This document shows positions 53,746 through 62,860 of a DNA stretch of 64,000 nucleotides, one piece after another. The DNA lies in NCBI RefSeq assembly GCF_049671645.1, contig NZ_JBATVG010000003.1, forward strand, positions 1 through 64,000, given 5' to 3'. A program made the translations under genes and the position numbers. The stretch comes from Castellaniella sp049671645. GTDB taxonomy: Bacteria > Pseudomonadota > Gammaproteobacteria > Burkholderiales > Burkholderiaceae_B. The notes beneath the pieces are model-generated. The model saw nothing but the letters and a program-made list of their open reading frames with translations. It was not told where the DNA came from and ran no database searches. How positions within the stretch are numbered: the first letter of the stretch is position 1; the number at the start of each line of letters is the position of its first letter.

Positions 53746-54905
53746 GGGGCGGACTCCAGGCCCAGCGCATCCAGGATGGTGCGCAGTTTGTTGCCGGTTT
53801 CGATGCGTTCCTGTTCGGGCACCGATCCGGGAACGATGCCGGCGCCGGCGTACAGGGTGACGGCGTGGCCCGCCGTCTGGGCGCAGCGGATGGCGACCGA
53901 CCATACGCCGTCGCCGCGCGCGTCGCACCAGCCCACGGCGCCGGCGAAATAGCCGCGTTCGAAGGGTTCGATGTCGGCGATGGCCCGGCGGGCCTCGGCG
54001 GTGGGCAGGCCGCAGACGGCGGGAGTGGGGTGCAGGGCGATGGCCAGATCCAGCGCGGTGACGCCGGGGTCGGCCAGTTCGCCGATGATCGGGGTGCCCA
54101 GGTGCCAGAGGCGGGCCGTCGATGTCAGGCTGGGGCGGGCGGGAATGTCCAGGGTGCGGCACAGCGGACGCAGGACGGCGTCGATAGCTTCGACCACCAC
54201 GGCGTGTTCGCGCAAGTCCTTGGGCGAGTCCAGCAGCGTCTGCCCGAGGCGTGCGTCCGTATCGGCGTCCGGGTGGCGGGCGGCGGTGCCTGCCAGGGGG
54301 TGCACGTGGACCTGCCGGCCTTTGCGCCGCACCAGCAGTTCGGGGCTGGCGCCGACGAAGTAGCCGCCGTCCGCGTCCAGCGGCATGGCGTAGGTGTAGC
54401 CATGCGGGTTGCGCTGCCACAGGCGTCCGATCAGGCGGGGCAGGTCGACGGGCCGGGTCAGCTCCAATTGCAGCGTGCGGGCGAGGACCAGCTTGCGCAG
54501 CGGCGGTTCGCCAGCCAGCCGCGTCAGGGCGTCGCGCACGCCCTGTTCGTATTGCGCGCTCGTGGGGTGTTCCCGGCTATGCAGAATGGCCGGCAGCTTG
54601 GCCGCCGGCAAAGCCAGGGGGGCCTGTGTGCGGACCCAGTCTCGGGGCACCTGCAACCGCGCGGGCCGGTCGGGGTCGTAGGGCAGCAGCCCCAGCAGCA
54701 CGGGGGCGGTTTGCGCGCCGGCCGCGTCGGCCAGCAGTCCGGCCGCCCGGGCGCTGACGTCGCCCCTGGTTTCCGCATGCAGCAGGCAGCCGCGTCCGTG
54801 CAGGATCTCGTCCTGCGAGGCGAACAGACTGTCGCCGGGCAGGAAGCCGGATGCGGCGACCGGCCCGGCGTCCTGATCGGGAATGATTCGGCTCGGCATG
54901 TCCAT
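53742..54905 (-). CDS. entC: Isochorismate synthase (EntC/DhbC-like)
   Basis: A 387-residue chorismate-utilising enzyme, the entry step of 2,3-DHB synthesis. LVLARTLQLELTRPVDL, HVHPLAGTAARHPD, the STARLWHLGTPIIGEL segment and AGAGIVPGSVPEQERIET match EntC. It requires Mg. It overlaps the isochorismatase gene by 4 bases and follows the YncE-like gene by 2 bp. Confidence 0.93.
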   Translation of the reverse strand: MDMPSRIIPDQDAGPVAASGFLPGDSLFASQDEILHGRGCLLHAETRGDVSARAAGLLADAAGAQTAPVLLGLLPYDPDRPARLQVPRDWVRTQAPLALPAAKLPAILHSREHPTSAQYEQGVRDALTRLAGEPPLRKLVLARTLQLELTRPVDLPRLIGRLWQRNPHGYTYAMPLDADGGYFVGASPELLVRRKGRQVHVHPLAGTAARHPDADTDARLGQTLLDSPKDLREHAVVVEAIDAVLRPLCRTLDIPARPSLTSTARLWHLGTPIIGELADPGVTALDLAIALHPTPAVCGLPTAEARRAIADIEPFERGYFAGAVGWCDARGDGVWSVAIRCAQTAGHAVTLYAGAGIVPGSVPEQERIETGNKLRTILDALGLESAP

Positions 54906-54907
54906 GA

Positions 54908-56023
54908 TCAGCGGCGGGCCTCGATGCGGACCAGGCGATCGCTGCGCGGGTCGTTCTTGCTTTTCTTGACCAGCGCCCAGGCGACGCCCTGCGGATCGAT
55001 GGCGATGTGGTTGGGGGCGGATCCGGTGGCGATCTGCGCCTGGACGATTCCCGCGTCATTCAGGACCGTGATGGTGCCCGCGCCCCGGTTGGCCACGTAG
55101 GCCAGTCGGTGCAGCGGGTCGAAGGCCACGTTCAGGGCGCCCGCGCCGGTCGGCACATGTTGCAGCACTCGGCCGTCACGCGCGTCCAGCACCGTGACAT
55201 CCCCCGATTTCTGGGCCGCGACGTAAAGGCGCTGCGTCCGGCCGTCCACGGCGATGCCCGAGGCGCCCTGGGCGCCGGGCACGGCATAGCGGGCGACCTG
55301 ACGGCCGGTGGCCGTATCAACGGCGAAGACTTCGGCGGTGTTCAGGCTGACGGCGTACAGACGCCGGTGTTCGGCATCCAGGGCCAGGCTCATGAGCTTC
55401 GGGGCCTCGCCCGCGCCTGTCAGGCCGATGCCGGGCAGCGCCTGCAGCGTGGCCGTGTCGAACACGTGGATCGTATTGCCGGCAGGCGAGGATACGTAGG
55501 CGCGGTTGTGCGCGGCGTCGATCAAGGCGTCGCGGGCATGGGGCGCGGCGTTGTCGGGAAACTGTTTGACCAGGGCCAGGTCCGCCTGCCGGTAGACGGT
55601 GGCCGAGCCGCTGCGGGTATTGGTCGTCCAGATCTGTCCATGGACGTCGTCCACTGCGATGCCGTAGGCGGCCTGGATCTGCCCATCCTGGCGGCTGGCC
55701 TGCGGGGCGGGCGTGATCGCGGCCTCGATGCGCTGATCCGCCGGGTTGAACTTCACGATGCGAGATTCGCGCACGGGCGGGCGGCCCACGGCGCTGGCGA
55801 CGTACAGGCGTTGCGATTGCGCGCTGTAGGCGCTTTGATAGAGGCCGGGCACCAGGTCGATGGCTTGGGCCTGGAAGGTCCAGACGGGCGCAGCGGTCGA
55901 CGCGCCCGCCGGCGCGTCCGGGGGCGGCGCGGCGCAGCCCGCCGCCAGACCCAGCATGGCGCTGGCGAGGATCAGTTTCGCGGTGCGGTTCAGGCGATGG
56001 CGCGCGGTCGGGGTCGAAGTCAT
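54908..56023 (-). CDS. YncE-like beta-propeller lipoprotein in the siderophore operon
   Basis: A 371-residue protein with a lipobox (LAAGC, Cys30) followed by a Pro/Ala linker and repeated blades of the YncE/YVTN type: RRLYAVSLNTAEVFAVDTAT, QRLYVAAQKSGDVTVLDARD and HRLAYVANRGAGTITVLNDA. It should sit on the periplasmic side of the outer membrane. It begins within the NRPS stop (ATGA) and ends 2 bp before the isochorismate synthase gene, so it is co-translated with siderophore enzymes. No catalytic motif is visible; its job is not known and may concern siderophore export, binding or hydrolysis. Confidence 0.8.
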   Translation of the reverse strand: MTSTPTARHRLNRTAKLILASAMLGLAAGCAAPPPDAPAGASTAAPVWTFQAQAIDLVPGLYQSAYSAQSQRLYVASAVGRPPVRESRIVKFNPADQRIEAAITPAPQASRQDGQIQAAYGIAVDDVHGQIWTTNTRSGSATVYRQADLALVKQFPDNAAPHARDALIDAAHNRAYVSSPAGNTIHVFDTATLQALPGIGLTGAGEAPKLMSLALDAEHRRLYAVSLNTAEVFAVDTATGRQVARYAVPGAQGASGIAVDGRTQRLYVAAQKSGDVTVLDARDGRVLQHVPTGAGALNVAFDPLHRLAYVANRGAGTITVLNDAGIVQAQIATGSAPNHIAIDPQGVAWALVKKSKNDPRSDRLVRIEARR

Positions 56024-59000
56024 GCGGTTTCCTTGTTCGATGTCGGGGCGGAGTAGGGAGGGGCGGATGCCGGGCCGGTCGCTGCGCCGTCGTTGGCGGC
56101 CAGGCTGGCGTCCAGGATGGGGGCGATGCGGGAGATGGCATCCGCGCCCGGGAGAGCGGCGTGCGTGGCGCTGACGGCATATGTCGTCAGCGTGTCGACG
56201 TGGGGTTGCCAGGAGTGGGGATTCAGGCCGGCATTGCCGTGTTCCAGCGCAGCCTGGAAGTGCAGCACTTCGCCGGCGTAGGGCGTGTGCCGGTGGCCGC
56301 GCACCAGGCGATTGGTGCGGCCGACTGTGTCGAAGACGGCGTCCAGCCGGGCGTTGGACAGTTCCCCCAACGGGTGTTGGCCTTTCCGCAGGAAGGCGAT
56401 GACACCGGCGCGGTTCATCTGGTCCGGCGCCAGCGCCTGGGGGTCGGCCCCGGCGATGTGCAGCAGGGCTTTGTACAGATCTTCGGGGGCGGGGTCGGGG
56501 CGGCCGCGCCAGGATTCGCAGGGGTAGGCGTCCAGCAGCGCCACCGTGCCGACGGCCTGGCCTCGATGCTGCAGTTCGACCGCCACCGCGTGCGCGAGAA
56601 TGCCGCCCACGGACCAGCCTGCCAGATGGTAGGGGCCGGCGGCCTGCAGTGATTGCAGCAGATCGGCATAGCCGCTGGCCATGTCCGCCAGGTTGTCGCT
56701 GACGGGGCTGTCGTCCAGCGCCAGTGCGGCCGCCTGGATGCCGTGGACCGTGCGTGGCGCCGCCAGGGCGCGGGCCAGGACGCCGTAGCACCAGGCCAGG
56801 CCGCCCGCCGGGTGGATGCAGAACAGCGCTGGACGGCCCGGGGCCTCGCGCAGCGTCACGACCGGACCGAACCCGGCCTGGACCGCCGGGGCGGGGCTGT
56901 CCGTCAGGGCGTCCAGGTGGGCCGCCAGGCGTGCGATGGTCGGGTACTGGAACACGGTGCCCAGGGACACGTCGTGGGCGCCGCGCAGTTGCAGGGCCAG
57001 CCGGGCCGCCAGCAGGGAATGGCCGCCCAGGGCGAAGAAGTCGTCGTCCGCGCAGGGGCTGTCCGACAGGCCGAGGACGGCCTGGACCTCGCGGGCGACG
57101 CGCCGTTCCGTGGCGGTGCGCAGCGGCTGTCCGGCCCCTTGGCGCGTCTGCGCGGGGACGGGCAGGGCTTTGCGGTCGAGCTTGCCATTGGCGGTCACGG
57201 GCAGGCGGGGCAGGAAGATCCAGGCCGATGGCACCATGTAGTCCGGCAGCAGCGCCGATGTGTGGGCCGCCAGGGCGTCCGCGTCCGGCGCGTGGCCGGG
57301 TTCGGCCACCAGATAGGCCGCCAGCAGCGCGTGGCCAGGCAGGTCCTCGCGGGCGAGCACGGCGGCCTGCGCGATGTCCGGCCGGGCGGCCAGGATGGCT
57401 TCGATCTCGCCCAGTTCGATGCGCTGGCCGCGCAATTTGACTTGATGATCCAGGCGGCCCAGGTAGACGATGGCGCCGTCTTCGCGGCGCGTGGCCAGGT
57501 CGCCGGTCGCGTACAGGCGGCCCTCCGGCAGCCCCGGCGGGGCGGGAATGAAGCGTTCGGCCGTCAGGTCCGGCCGGCCCAGATAGCCGATGGCCAGTTG
57601 CCGGCCGCCCAGGTAGAGCTGGCCCGGCGTGCCGGGAGGCGCGGGCCGCAGCAGCGCGTCCAGCACGTGCAGTCGGGTGTTCCAGACCGGCCGGCCGATG
57701 GGGATGGGCTGGCTGGTGTCGGCGGCGTGGGCATCCCAGTATGAAACGTCCACGGCGGCTTCCGTGGGGCCGTACAAATTGTGCAGTTCAGCCTGCAGGG
57801 TGCGGTGGAAGCGGTCGCGCAACGCGGCCGGCAGGGCTTCGCCGCTGCAAAAGACCAGCCGCGCCCTCAGGCCCCGGGCGGCGGGTTCTTCCAGGATCGC
57901 CGCCAGCATGGACGGTACGAAATGCAGCACCGTGATCGCGTGCGCCCGGATCAGGCGGCACAGCCAGACGGGGTCGCGATGGGCGTCCGGCGGGGCCACC
58001 ACCAGGCGGGCGCCGCTGAGAAAGGGCAGGAACAGTTCCCAGACCGACACGTCGAATGTCGCGGGTGTTTTTTGCAGAATGCGGTCGGCCGGGCCGATGG
58101 CGTAGTGTTCCCGCATCCATTCCAGGCGGTTGACGATGGCGGCATGCGGCACGATCACGCCTTTGGGCATGCCGGTGGATCCGGATGTGTAGATGACGTA
58201 GGCCGGGTCTTCGGGGGTTGCCGCGCGCGCAGGCGTGGCGGTTGCTCGGGGAGGATCCAGTTCATCGGCGGCGGCCAGGTCCGCCACGGATAGCGGCAAG
58301 GTGGGCAGTCCTTGGCATAGCGCGGCCGGTCCGATCAGGGCGCAGGCCTGCGCGTCGCCCAGGATCTGGCGCAGGCGCGCCGCGGGCTGTCGCGGGTCGA
58401 GCGGCAGGTAGGCGGCGCCGCTGCGCAGGATGGCCAGCAGGCACAGCACCCGTTCGGCGGATCGCGGCAGGGCCACGGCCACGCGGGCGCCCGGTCGGGC
58501 GCCGGCTGCCCGCAGGCGCCGCGCGGCGGCGTCGGTCCAGGCGTCGATGTCGGCGTAGCGCCAGTCCCGCGCGCCTTCCTCTGCGTCCTGCAAGCCGATG
58601 CGCTCCGGGTGCGCGCGCAATTGCGTGTGGATGCGCGACCAGAGCGTGCCTTCGGGCACCGGATGATCCGTGCGGTTGGGCGCCAGCGCCCAGCGTTCGT
58701 GTTCGGCGGGCGTCAGGGTGGCCACGTCCGCCAGGCTGGCGGCGCTCAGGGCCGCCGACAGAAAGGCGGTCAGCCTGTCCAGGTGCGCTTGCGCCTGGAC
58801 TGCGGTGTAGAGATCCGGATTCGCCTCGATTTCGATGCGCAGGTCGTTGCCATCCGGGGCGGCGCGGAAGCTGATCGTCAGGTCTTCGACCGGCCCGGTG
58901 CATAGCACGGCTTGCGAGGCGTCCAGACCGGCCGCCGCATAGGGGGCGTCGAAGGGCAGCACATTCAGGATGGGGCCGTGCAGGCGCGGCTGGCCGCCGG

Positions 59001-60069
59001 GCAGCGCCAGATCGCGGCGCAGGTGTTCCGCACGGTAGCGGCTGTGGCGGCGCAGGCCGCGCAGCGCGCGGGCGGCCTCGGTCAGCAGATCGGACAGCGG
59101 CGCGGTTTCATCCAGCGCGCAGACCCAGGGCACCACATTCATGGTGGTGGCCACGGCGCGGGCGCTGCGGCTGCCCAGCCGCCCCATGGCGGGCACGCCC
59201 ACCACGCAGTCGGCCGGCCCCTGGTGGCGCGCCACGTAGGCCGCCCCCAGAATCGTCAGGATATCGGGCCAACTGACATCGGTCACGGCTTCCTGCGCCT
59301 GCAGGGTCCGGATCAGCGCCAGGGGCGCTTCTTGTTCCCGGCGCAGGCAGGTCGCCGCGCTGAGCGCGGCGCGCGCCGTCAGGCTGGTCGCGGGCACATG
59401 GTGTTCGCAGTGCGCCCGCCAGAATGCGCGGGCCCGGTTGCGGGCTTCGCCGCCGCGCCAGGCCTGGTCTTCCTCCCAGACGGCCGCCAGCGGCGTCAGG
59501 GGGGCGTCCCGTGAGGCGTCTTGGCCCTGGGCGGCGTACAGGCGGGTGGCGCGGCTTTCGATCAGCGCCATGCCGTAGCCGTCGGCAGCCAGATGGTGGA
59601 CGCGCTGGTACCAGAGCGCCAGTGACGGGCCGCATAGAAACAGTATCTGGCGCGATAGCGGGTCGGTCAGAGGGTCGACCGGCCGCTTCTGGTCGGCGCG
59701 GATCCAGGTCAGGGCGTCTTGCTGGGCTCGGTCTTGCGCCCGATCGCGCAGATCCCGGATTTCCAGGCGCGGCGTGCGCGCCGCATCCAGGGCCTGCATC
59801 GGGCCGGCCGTCCCTTCCGTGAATCGCAGCGACAGGGATTGGGCCTCGGCCAGCGCCTGATCGACGGCGCGCGCGAAGCGGGGCACGTCCAGCGGACTGC
59901 GCAGCGTCGTGCAATGAGCCGGATTGAAAATGGGGTTGGCCGGGTCCAGGCGTTGGGCGTACCACAGGCCTTCCTGGGCTTCGGTCAGCGGCGCCCAGGC
60001 CAGGCCTATCGTGTCCGCGGCGGACGGTTCCGAGGAGGAGGCCGATGACGGCGCGATGTCGGCAGTCAT
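56020..60069 (-). CDS. entF: EntF-like nonribosomal peptide synthetase (C-A-T-TE), predicted to load L-serine
   Basis: A 1349-residue single-module synthetase. Condensation domain at about 25-450 with HHLAADG (158-164); adenylation domain at about 470-965 with YTSGSTGMPKG (627-637); thiolation domain with LGGHSLL (Ser1018); thioesterase with GWSVGG (Ser1153). Residues at the specificity-code positions (Asp673, Val674, Trp677, His716, Phe740, Ser742, Leu765, Val773, Asp774, Lys963) equal the EntF serine code. It would join 2,3-DHB to serine and release an oligomer such as enterobactin through the TE domain. Its start overlaps the carrier-protein gene by 4 bases. Confidence 0.93.
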   Translation of the reverse strand: MTADIAPSSASSSEPSAADTIGLAWAPLTEAQEGLWYAQRLDPANPIFNPAHCTTLRSPLDVPRFARAVDQALAEAQSLSLRFTEGTAGPMQALDAARTPRLEIRDLRDRAQDRAQQDALTWIRADQKRPVDPLTDPLSRQILFLCGPSLALWYQRVHHLAADGYGMALIESRATRLYAAQGQDASRDAPLTPLAAVWEEDQAWRGGEARNRARAFWRAHCEHHVPATSLTARAALSAATCLRREQEAPLALIRTLQAQEAVTDVSWPDILTILGAAYVARHQGPADCVVGVPAMGRLGSRSARAVATTMNVVPWVCALDETAPLSDLLTEAARALRGLRRHSRYRAEHLRRDLALPGGQPRLHGPILNVLPFDAPYAAAGLDASQAVLCTGPVEDLTISFRAAPDGNDLRIEIEANPDLYTAVQAQAHLDRLTAFLSAALSAASLADVATLTPAEHERWALAPNRTDHPVPEGTLWSRIHTQLRAHPERIGLQDAEEGARDWRYADIDAWTDAAARRLRAAGARPGARVAVALPRSAERVLCLLAILRSGAAYLPLDPRQPAARLRQILGDAQACALIGPAALCQGLPTLPLSVADLAAADELDPPRATATPARAATPEDPAYVIYTSGSTGMPKGVIVPHAAIVNRLEWMREHYAIGPADRILQKTPATFDVSVWELFLPFLSGARLVVAPPDAHRDPVWLCRLIRAHAITVLHFVPSMLAAILEEPAARGLRARLVFCSGEALPAALRDRFHRTLQAELHNLYGPTEAAVDVSYWDAHAADTSQPIPIGRPVWNTRLHVLDALLRPAPPGTPGQLYLGGRQLAIGYLGRPDLTAERFIPAPPGLPEGRLYATGDLATRREDGAIVYLGRLDHQVKLRGQRIELGEIEAILAARPDIAQAAVLAREDLPGHALLAAYLVAEPGHAPDADALAAHTSALLPDYMVPSAWIFLPRLPVTANGKLDRKALPVPAQTRQGAGQPLRTATERRVAREVQAVLGLSDSPCADDDFFALGGHSLLAARLALQLRGAHDVSLGTVFQYPTIARLAAHLDALTDSPAPAVQAGFGPVVTLREAPGRPALFCIHPAGGLAWCYGVLARALAAPRTVHGIQAAALALDDSPVSDNLADMASGYADLLQSLQAAGPYHLAGWSVGGILAHAVAVELQHRGQAVGTVALLDAYPCESWRGRPDPAPEDLYKALLHIAGADPQALAPDQMNRAGVIAFLRKGQHPLGELSNARLDAVFDTVGRTNRLVRGHRHTPYAGEVLHFQAALEHGNAGLNPHSWQPHVDTLTTYAVSATHAALPGADAISRIAPILDASLAANDGAATGPASAPPYSAPTSNKETA

Positions 60070-60317
60070 GCTCGGCCGGCGTCGGTCCGGGCGGCGCCGG
60101 ACACCAGGGCCCACCATTGGCCCAGCGTGGCCTCGACCGCCAGGTCGGCGAATTCCACTTGGGCGCCCGCTTCGCGCCATTGAGACGCCAGTTTCATCAA
60201 ACGCATCGAATCCAGGCCCAGGTCCATCAGATTGTCGTCATCCAGGATGTCTTCGGGGGCTTCATGCAGCATGCGGGCGATGTCGGCGCGCATGCGTTCC
60301 AGGGTCAGGCTGCTCAT
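60066..60317 (-). CDS. Free-standing aryl carrier protein
   Basis: An 83-residue phosphopantetheine carrier. The attachment serine is Ser37 in LMDLGLDSMRLMKLAS, in the style of the carrier domain of EntB and VibB. It would receive 2,3-DHB from the adjacent ligase and present it to the NRPS condensation domain. It lies 17 bp after the ligase gene and overlaps the NRPS gene by 4 bases. In E. coli the same domain is fused to isochorismatase. Confidence 0.9.
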   Translation of the reverse strand: MSSLTLERMRADIARMLHEAPEDILDDDNLMDLGLDSMRLMKLASQWREAGAQVEFADLAVEATLGQWWALVSGAARTDAGRA

Positions 60318-60334
60318 AGGGGAAGAAAAAGTGA

Positions 60335-62017
60335 TTATTGAGAAACCGGTGCGGCGGGCGGCCGCGGGGCATCGGCCTGCTGCGCCAGCAATTGAGCCCG
60401 CAGGTCGGCGCGCAGGGCCTTGCGGCTGATCTTCAAGGCGGCGGTGGAGGCGAATTGGGTGACGAACACGATCTGGTCGGGCACCTTGAAATCGGCGATG
60501 CCGCGCCCGCGTATCCACTTCTTCAACTCGGCCGGACGCGGCCTGTCGCCTTTCGGGATGATGAAGGCGCAACTGCGTTCGCCCAGGTATTCGTCGGGAA
60601 CCGACACGACGGCGGCGTCGAAGACCTGCGGGTGCGCCAGCAGGTGATCTTCGATCTCCTCGGCCGAGATCTTTTCCCCTGCCCGGTTGATGTGATCGCC
60701 CGCCCGGCCCTGGACCTCCAGGTAGCCCTCGGGCGTCATGCGCACGATGTCGCCGGTGCGGTAATAGCCGTCTTCCGTGAAGGATCGCGCATTGGCGGAA
60801 GGGTTGTCGTGATAGGCGCGGATGGTGTAGGGGCCGCGCGTCAGCAGGTTGCCGGCCTGACCGGGCGCCACCGGATGGCCGTCGTCGTCCAGGATCAGGA
60901 TTTCGTCGTCGGGGCTGATCGGGCGGCCCTGGGTGTGGATGATCAGATCGTCCGGGTCGTCCAGCCGCGTGTAATTCACCAGGCCCTCAGCCATGCCGAA
61001 GACCTGCTGCAGCGTCGCGCCCAGCACCGGGCGGACTCGGCGGGCGATTTCCGCCGATAGTTTCGCGCCGCCGACCTGGATGGTTTGCAGGCTGCCCAGA
61101 TCGCGGGGCGTCGCCGGGGCCAGGTCCAGCCATTGCAGCAGCAGCGGCGGCACCAGGCTGGTGACGGTGACGCGTTCGCGTTCGATCAGCGCGAAGGCGG
61201 ATTCCGGGTCGGGCGAGGGGCTGAGCACCACGCGCCCGCCGGCGTACAGCGTGCCCAGGAAGCCGGGCGAACTCATGGGGAAATTGTGCGCGATGGGCAG
61301 CGCGCCCAGGAACACGGAGTCCGGCCCCAGGCCGCAGATGCGGGCGGATTCCCGCAGGGTGTAGATGTAGTCGTCGTGCGTGCGCGGGATCAGCTTCGAC
61401 AAGCCCGTGCTGCCGCCTGAAATCTGCAGGAAAGCCACGTCGGATCCTTGCGATACGGTCGCGGGGATGGCGCCGCCGTCGGCCGCGTACAGGGATTCCA
61501 GAGAGGAAAATTCTCCGGCGTCTCCGCTGAGCCAGATCTGTTCGACGGCCGGGCAGCGGCTGCGCAGCTCGGCAGCCAGGGCGCGATGGTCGAAACCGGC
61601 ATGGGTGGCCGCAGCCACGTAGGCGCGCGCGGCCGAGCCCTGAGCGAAGTGGGCGATTTCCGTGATGCGATGAGCGGGCAACGCATACACGGGAATCAGG
61701 CCCGCGCGAAACAGGCCCATGACCACGCCGATGAAATCGGGGATGTTGGGCAGGTGCACCAGCACCCGGTCGCCACGCCGCAGGCCGGACCGCAGAAAGC
61801 CCGCCGCCAGGGCGGATGCCCGGCGGTCCAGTTCGGCGTAGGTCCAGCGCTGTCCGCCGCCGATCACCGCGATGGCATCCGGATGTGCGGTTGCGCGTTC
61901 CCGCAACCAGGCGCCGAAGGTCTCGTTGCGCCAGTGGCCCGCCGCCCGGTAGCGGTCGGCCAGAGCGGTCGGCCAAGTCTGGCTGGGAGCGTGAGGATGT
62001 GAGTTATTGATGCTCAT
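60335..62017 (-). CDS. entE: 2,3-dihydroxybenzoate-AMP ligase (EntE-like)
   Basis: A 560-residue adenylating enzyme that activates 2,3-DHB and loads the aryl carrier protein. Motifs: LQISGGSTGLSKLIPRTHDD, IAHNFPMSSPGFLGTLYAGG, and the late YYRTGDIVRMTPEGYLEVQG and GRAGDHINRAGEKISAEEIE. It is the first gene of the biosynthetic operon. The ATG at 62017 is directly preceded by a Fur box, leaving no recognisable Shine-Dalgarno, but the N-terminal layout fits the family. Confidence 0.94.
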   Translation of the reverse strand: MSINNSHPHAPSQTWPTALADRYRAAGHWRNETFGAWLRERATAHPDAIAVIGGGQRWTYAELDRRASALAAGFLRSGLRRGDRVLVHLPNIPDFIGVVMGLFRAGLIPVYALPAHRITEIAHFAQGSAARAYVAAATHAGFDHRALAAELRSRCPAVEQIWLSGDAGEFSSLESLYAADGGAIPATVSQGSDVAFLQISGGSTGLSKLIPRTHDDYIYTLRESARICGLGPDSVFLGALPIAHNFPMSSPGFLGTLYAGGRVVLSPSPDPESAFALIERERVTVTSLVPPLLLQWLDLAPATPRDLGSLQTIQVGGAKLSAEIARRVRPVLGATLQQVFGMAEGLVNYTRLDDPDDLIIHTQGRPISPDDEILILDDDGHPVAPGQAGNLLTRGPYTIRAYHDNPSANARSFTEDGYYRTGDIVRMTPEGYLEVQGRAGDHINRAGEKISAEEIEDHLLAHPQVFDAAVVSVPDEYLGERSCAFIIPKGDRPRPAELKKWIRGRGIADFKVPDQIVFVTQFASTAALKISRKALRADLRAQLLAQQADAPRPPAAPVSQ

Positions 62018-62036
62018 GATAATGAGAATGATTACA
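62018..62036 (-). promoter_or_regulatory. Fur box upstream of entE
   Basis: GATAATGAGAATGATTACA on the + strand matches 15 of 19 positions of the classic Fur box and reads as three GATAAT-type hexamers in a row. It directly abuts the start codon of the ligase gene and lies at the expected transcription start, so iron-bound Fur would block the operon. Iron repression is inferred. Confidence 0.82.
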
Positions 62037-62043
62037 TTTCATG

Positions 62044-62073
62044 AGTATAGAGAAAATCCGGGATCGCGGTCCA
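62044..62073 (-). promoter_or_regulatory. Candidate sigma-70 promoter of the siderophore operon
   Basis: On the - strand, TGGACC, an 18-bp spacer and TATACT (62049-62044). This puts transcription start near 62037, with the Fur box at about +1 to +20 and a very short leader. Confidence 0.5.
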
Positions 62074-62105
62074 GTGCTTGTCCCAAAATCGGGTCCGGAA
62101 CCTGT

Positions 62106-62834
62106 CTACGTCGGGGTTCCGGGGCCGGCCAGCCAGGCGTCCAGGTCCAGGCGTGTCAGTCGCCAATCGTCTCGTGGCGCCGGAAGGCTGACAGCGGCGC
62201 AGTGCGCGGGCGATGTCCAGAGCAGCCGGACGTGCTGGCCGCAGACCTCGGGGGGGCCGGCGACTTGCTGCCAGCCCTGGCCGCACGCTTGCAGGCGCAA
62301 CCGCCCGGGTTCGATCAACAAGCCCTGCCCGCACGCCTTGAGCACGGCTTCGCGACAGACCCATTCGGCGCAGAATGCCTGCGTATCTAGGGTCGGCGCC
62401 TCCGATCCGCCGGCTCGGAAGACCTCGGATCGATCCGGCTCACGGCCCGTTGCGAAGCGGAACAGTGCGACGTCCACCGAGTCGGGGCAGGTTTCCACAT
62501 CCACCCCCAGCGCGTGCGGGCCGACTGCAACCAGCACCTGATCGCCGCTGTGGGCGATGCTGAAATGCCAGGCGGGCGCGGTGCCGGGCGCCGCGGCCAG
62601 CAGCGGCTTGCCGTGCAGGCCGGTCGTCAGGGGGACGCGTTCGGGACTCAGGTCCATGCGCGAGGCCAGCAGGCGGCGCGCCAGCGCCCGGCCCAGCAGG
62701 CTGCGCAAGCGGTCCTGCGGCTGGCGCAGGCGGGCGATCCATTGCCATTCCGCATCCGGCAGGTCGCGCCGCAGGCGCTGCGCCTGCTCCTCGTCGGGCA
62801 GACCGCGCAAGGCGACGATCCAGGGGGCGGTCAC
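62106..62834 (-). CDS. 4'-phosphopantetheinyl transferase, Sfp/EntD type
   Basis: A 242-residue enzyme with the HSGDQVLVAVGPHALGVDVE segment (the Asp pair binding Mg) and the WVCREAVLKACGQGL motif (W-x-x-[KR]-E-A-x-x-K). It would attach phosphopantetheine to the free carrier protein (Ser37) and the NRPS (Ser1018). It lies between the binding protein and the Fur-box promoter, and is probably transcribed from a promoter upstream of the window edge. The gap to the binding protein gene is 26 bp. Confidence 0.9.
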   Translation of the reverse strand: MTAPWIVALRGLPDEEQAQRLRRDLPDAEWQWIARLRQPQDRLRSLLGRALARRLLASRMDLSPERVPLTTGLHGKPLLAAAPGTAPAWHFSIAHSGDQVLVAVGPHALGVDVETCPDSVDVALFRFATGREPDRSEVFRAGGSEAPTLDTQAFCAEWVCREAVLKACGQGLLIEPGRLRLQACGQGWQQVAGPPEVCGQHVRLLWTSPAHCAAVSLPAPRDDWRLTRLDLDAWLAGPGTPT

Positions 62835-62860
62835 GGCCGCTGTCTCGTTCGGGCGGGGCG

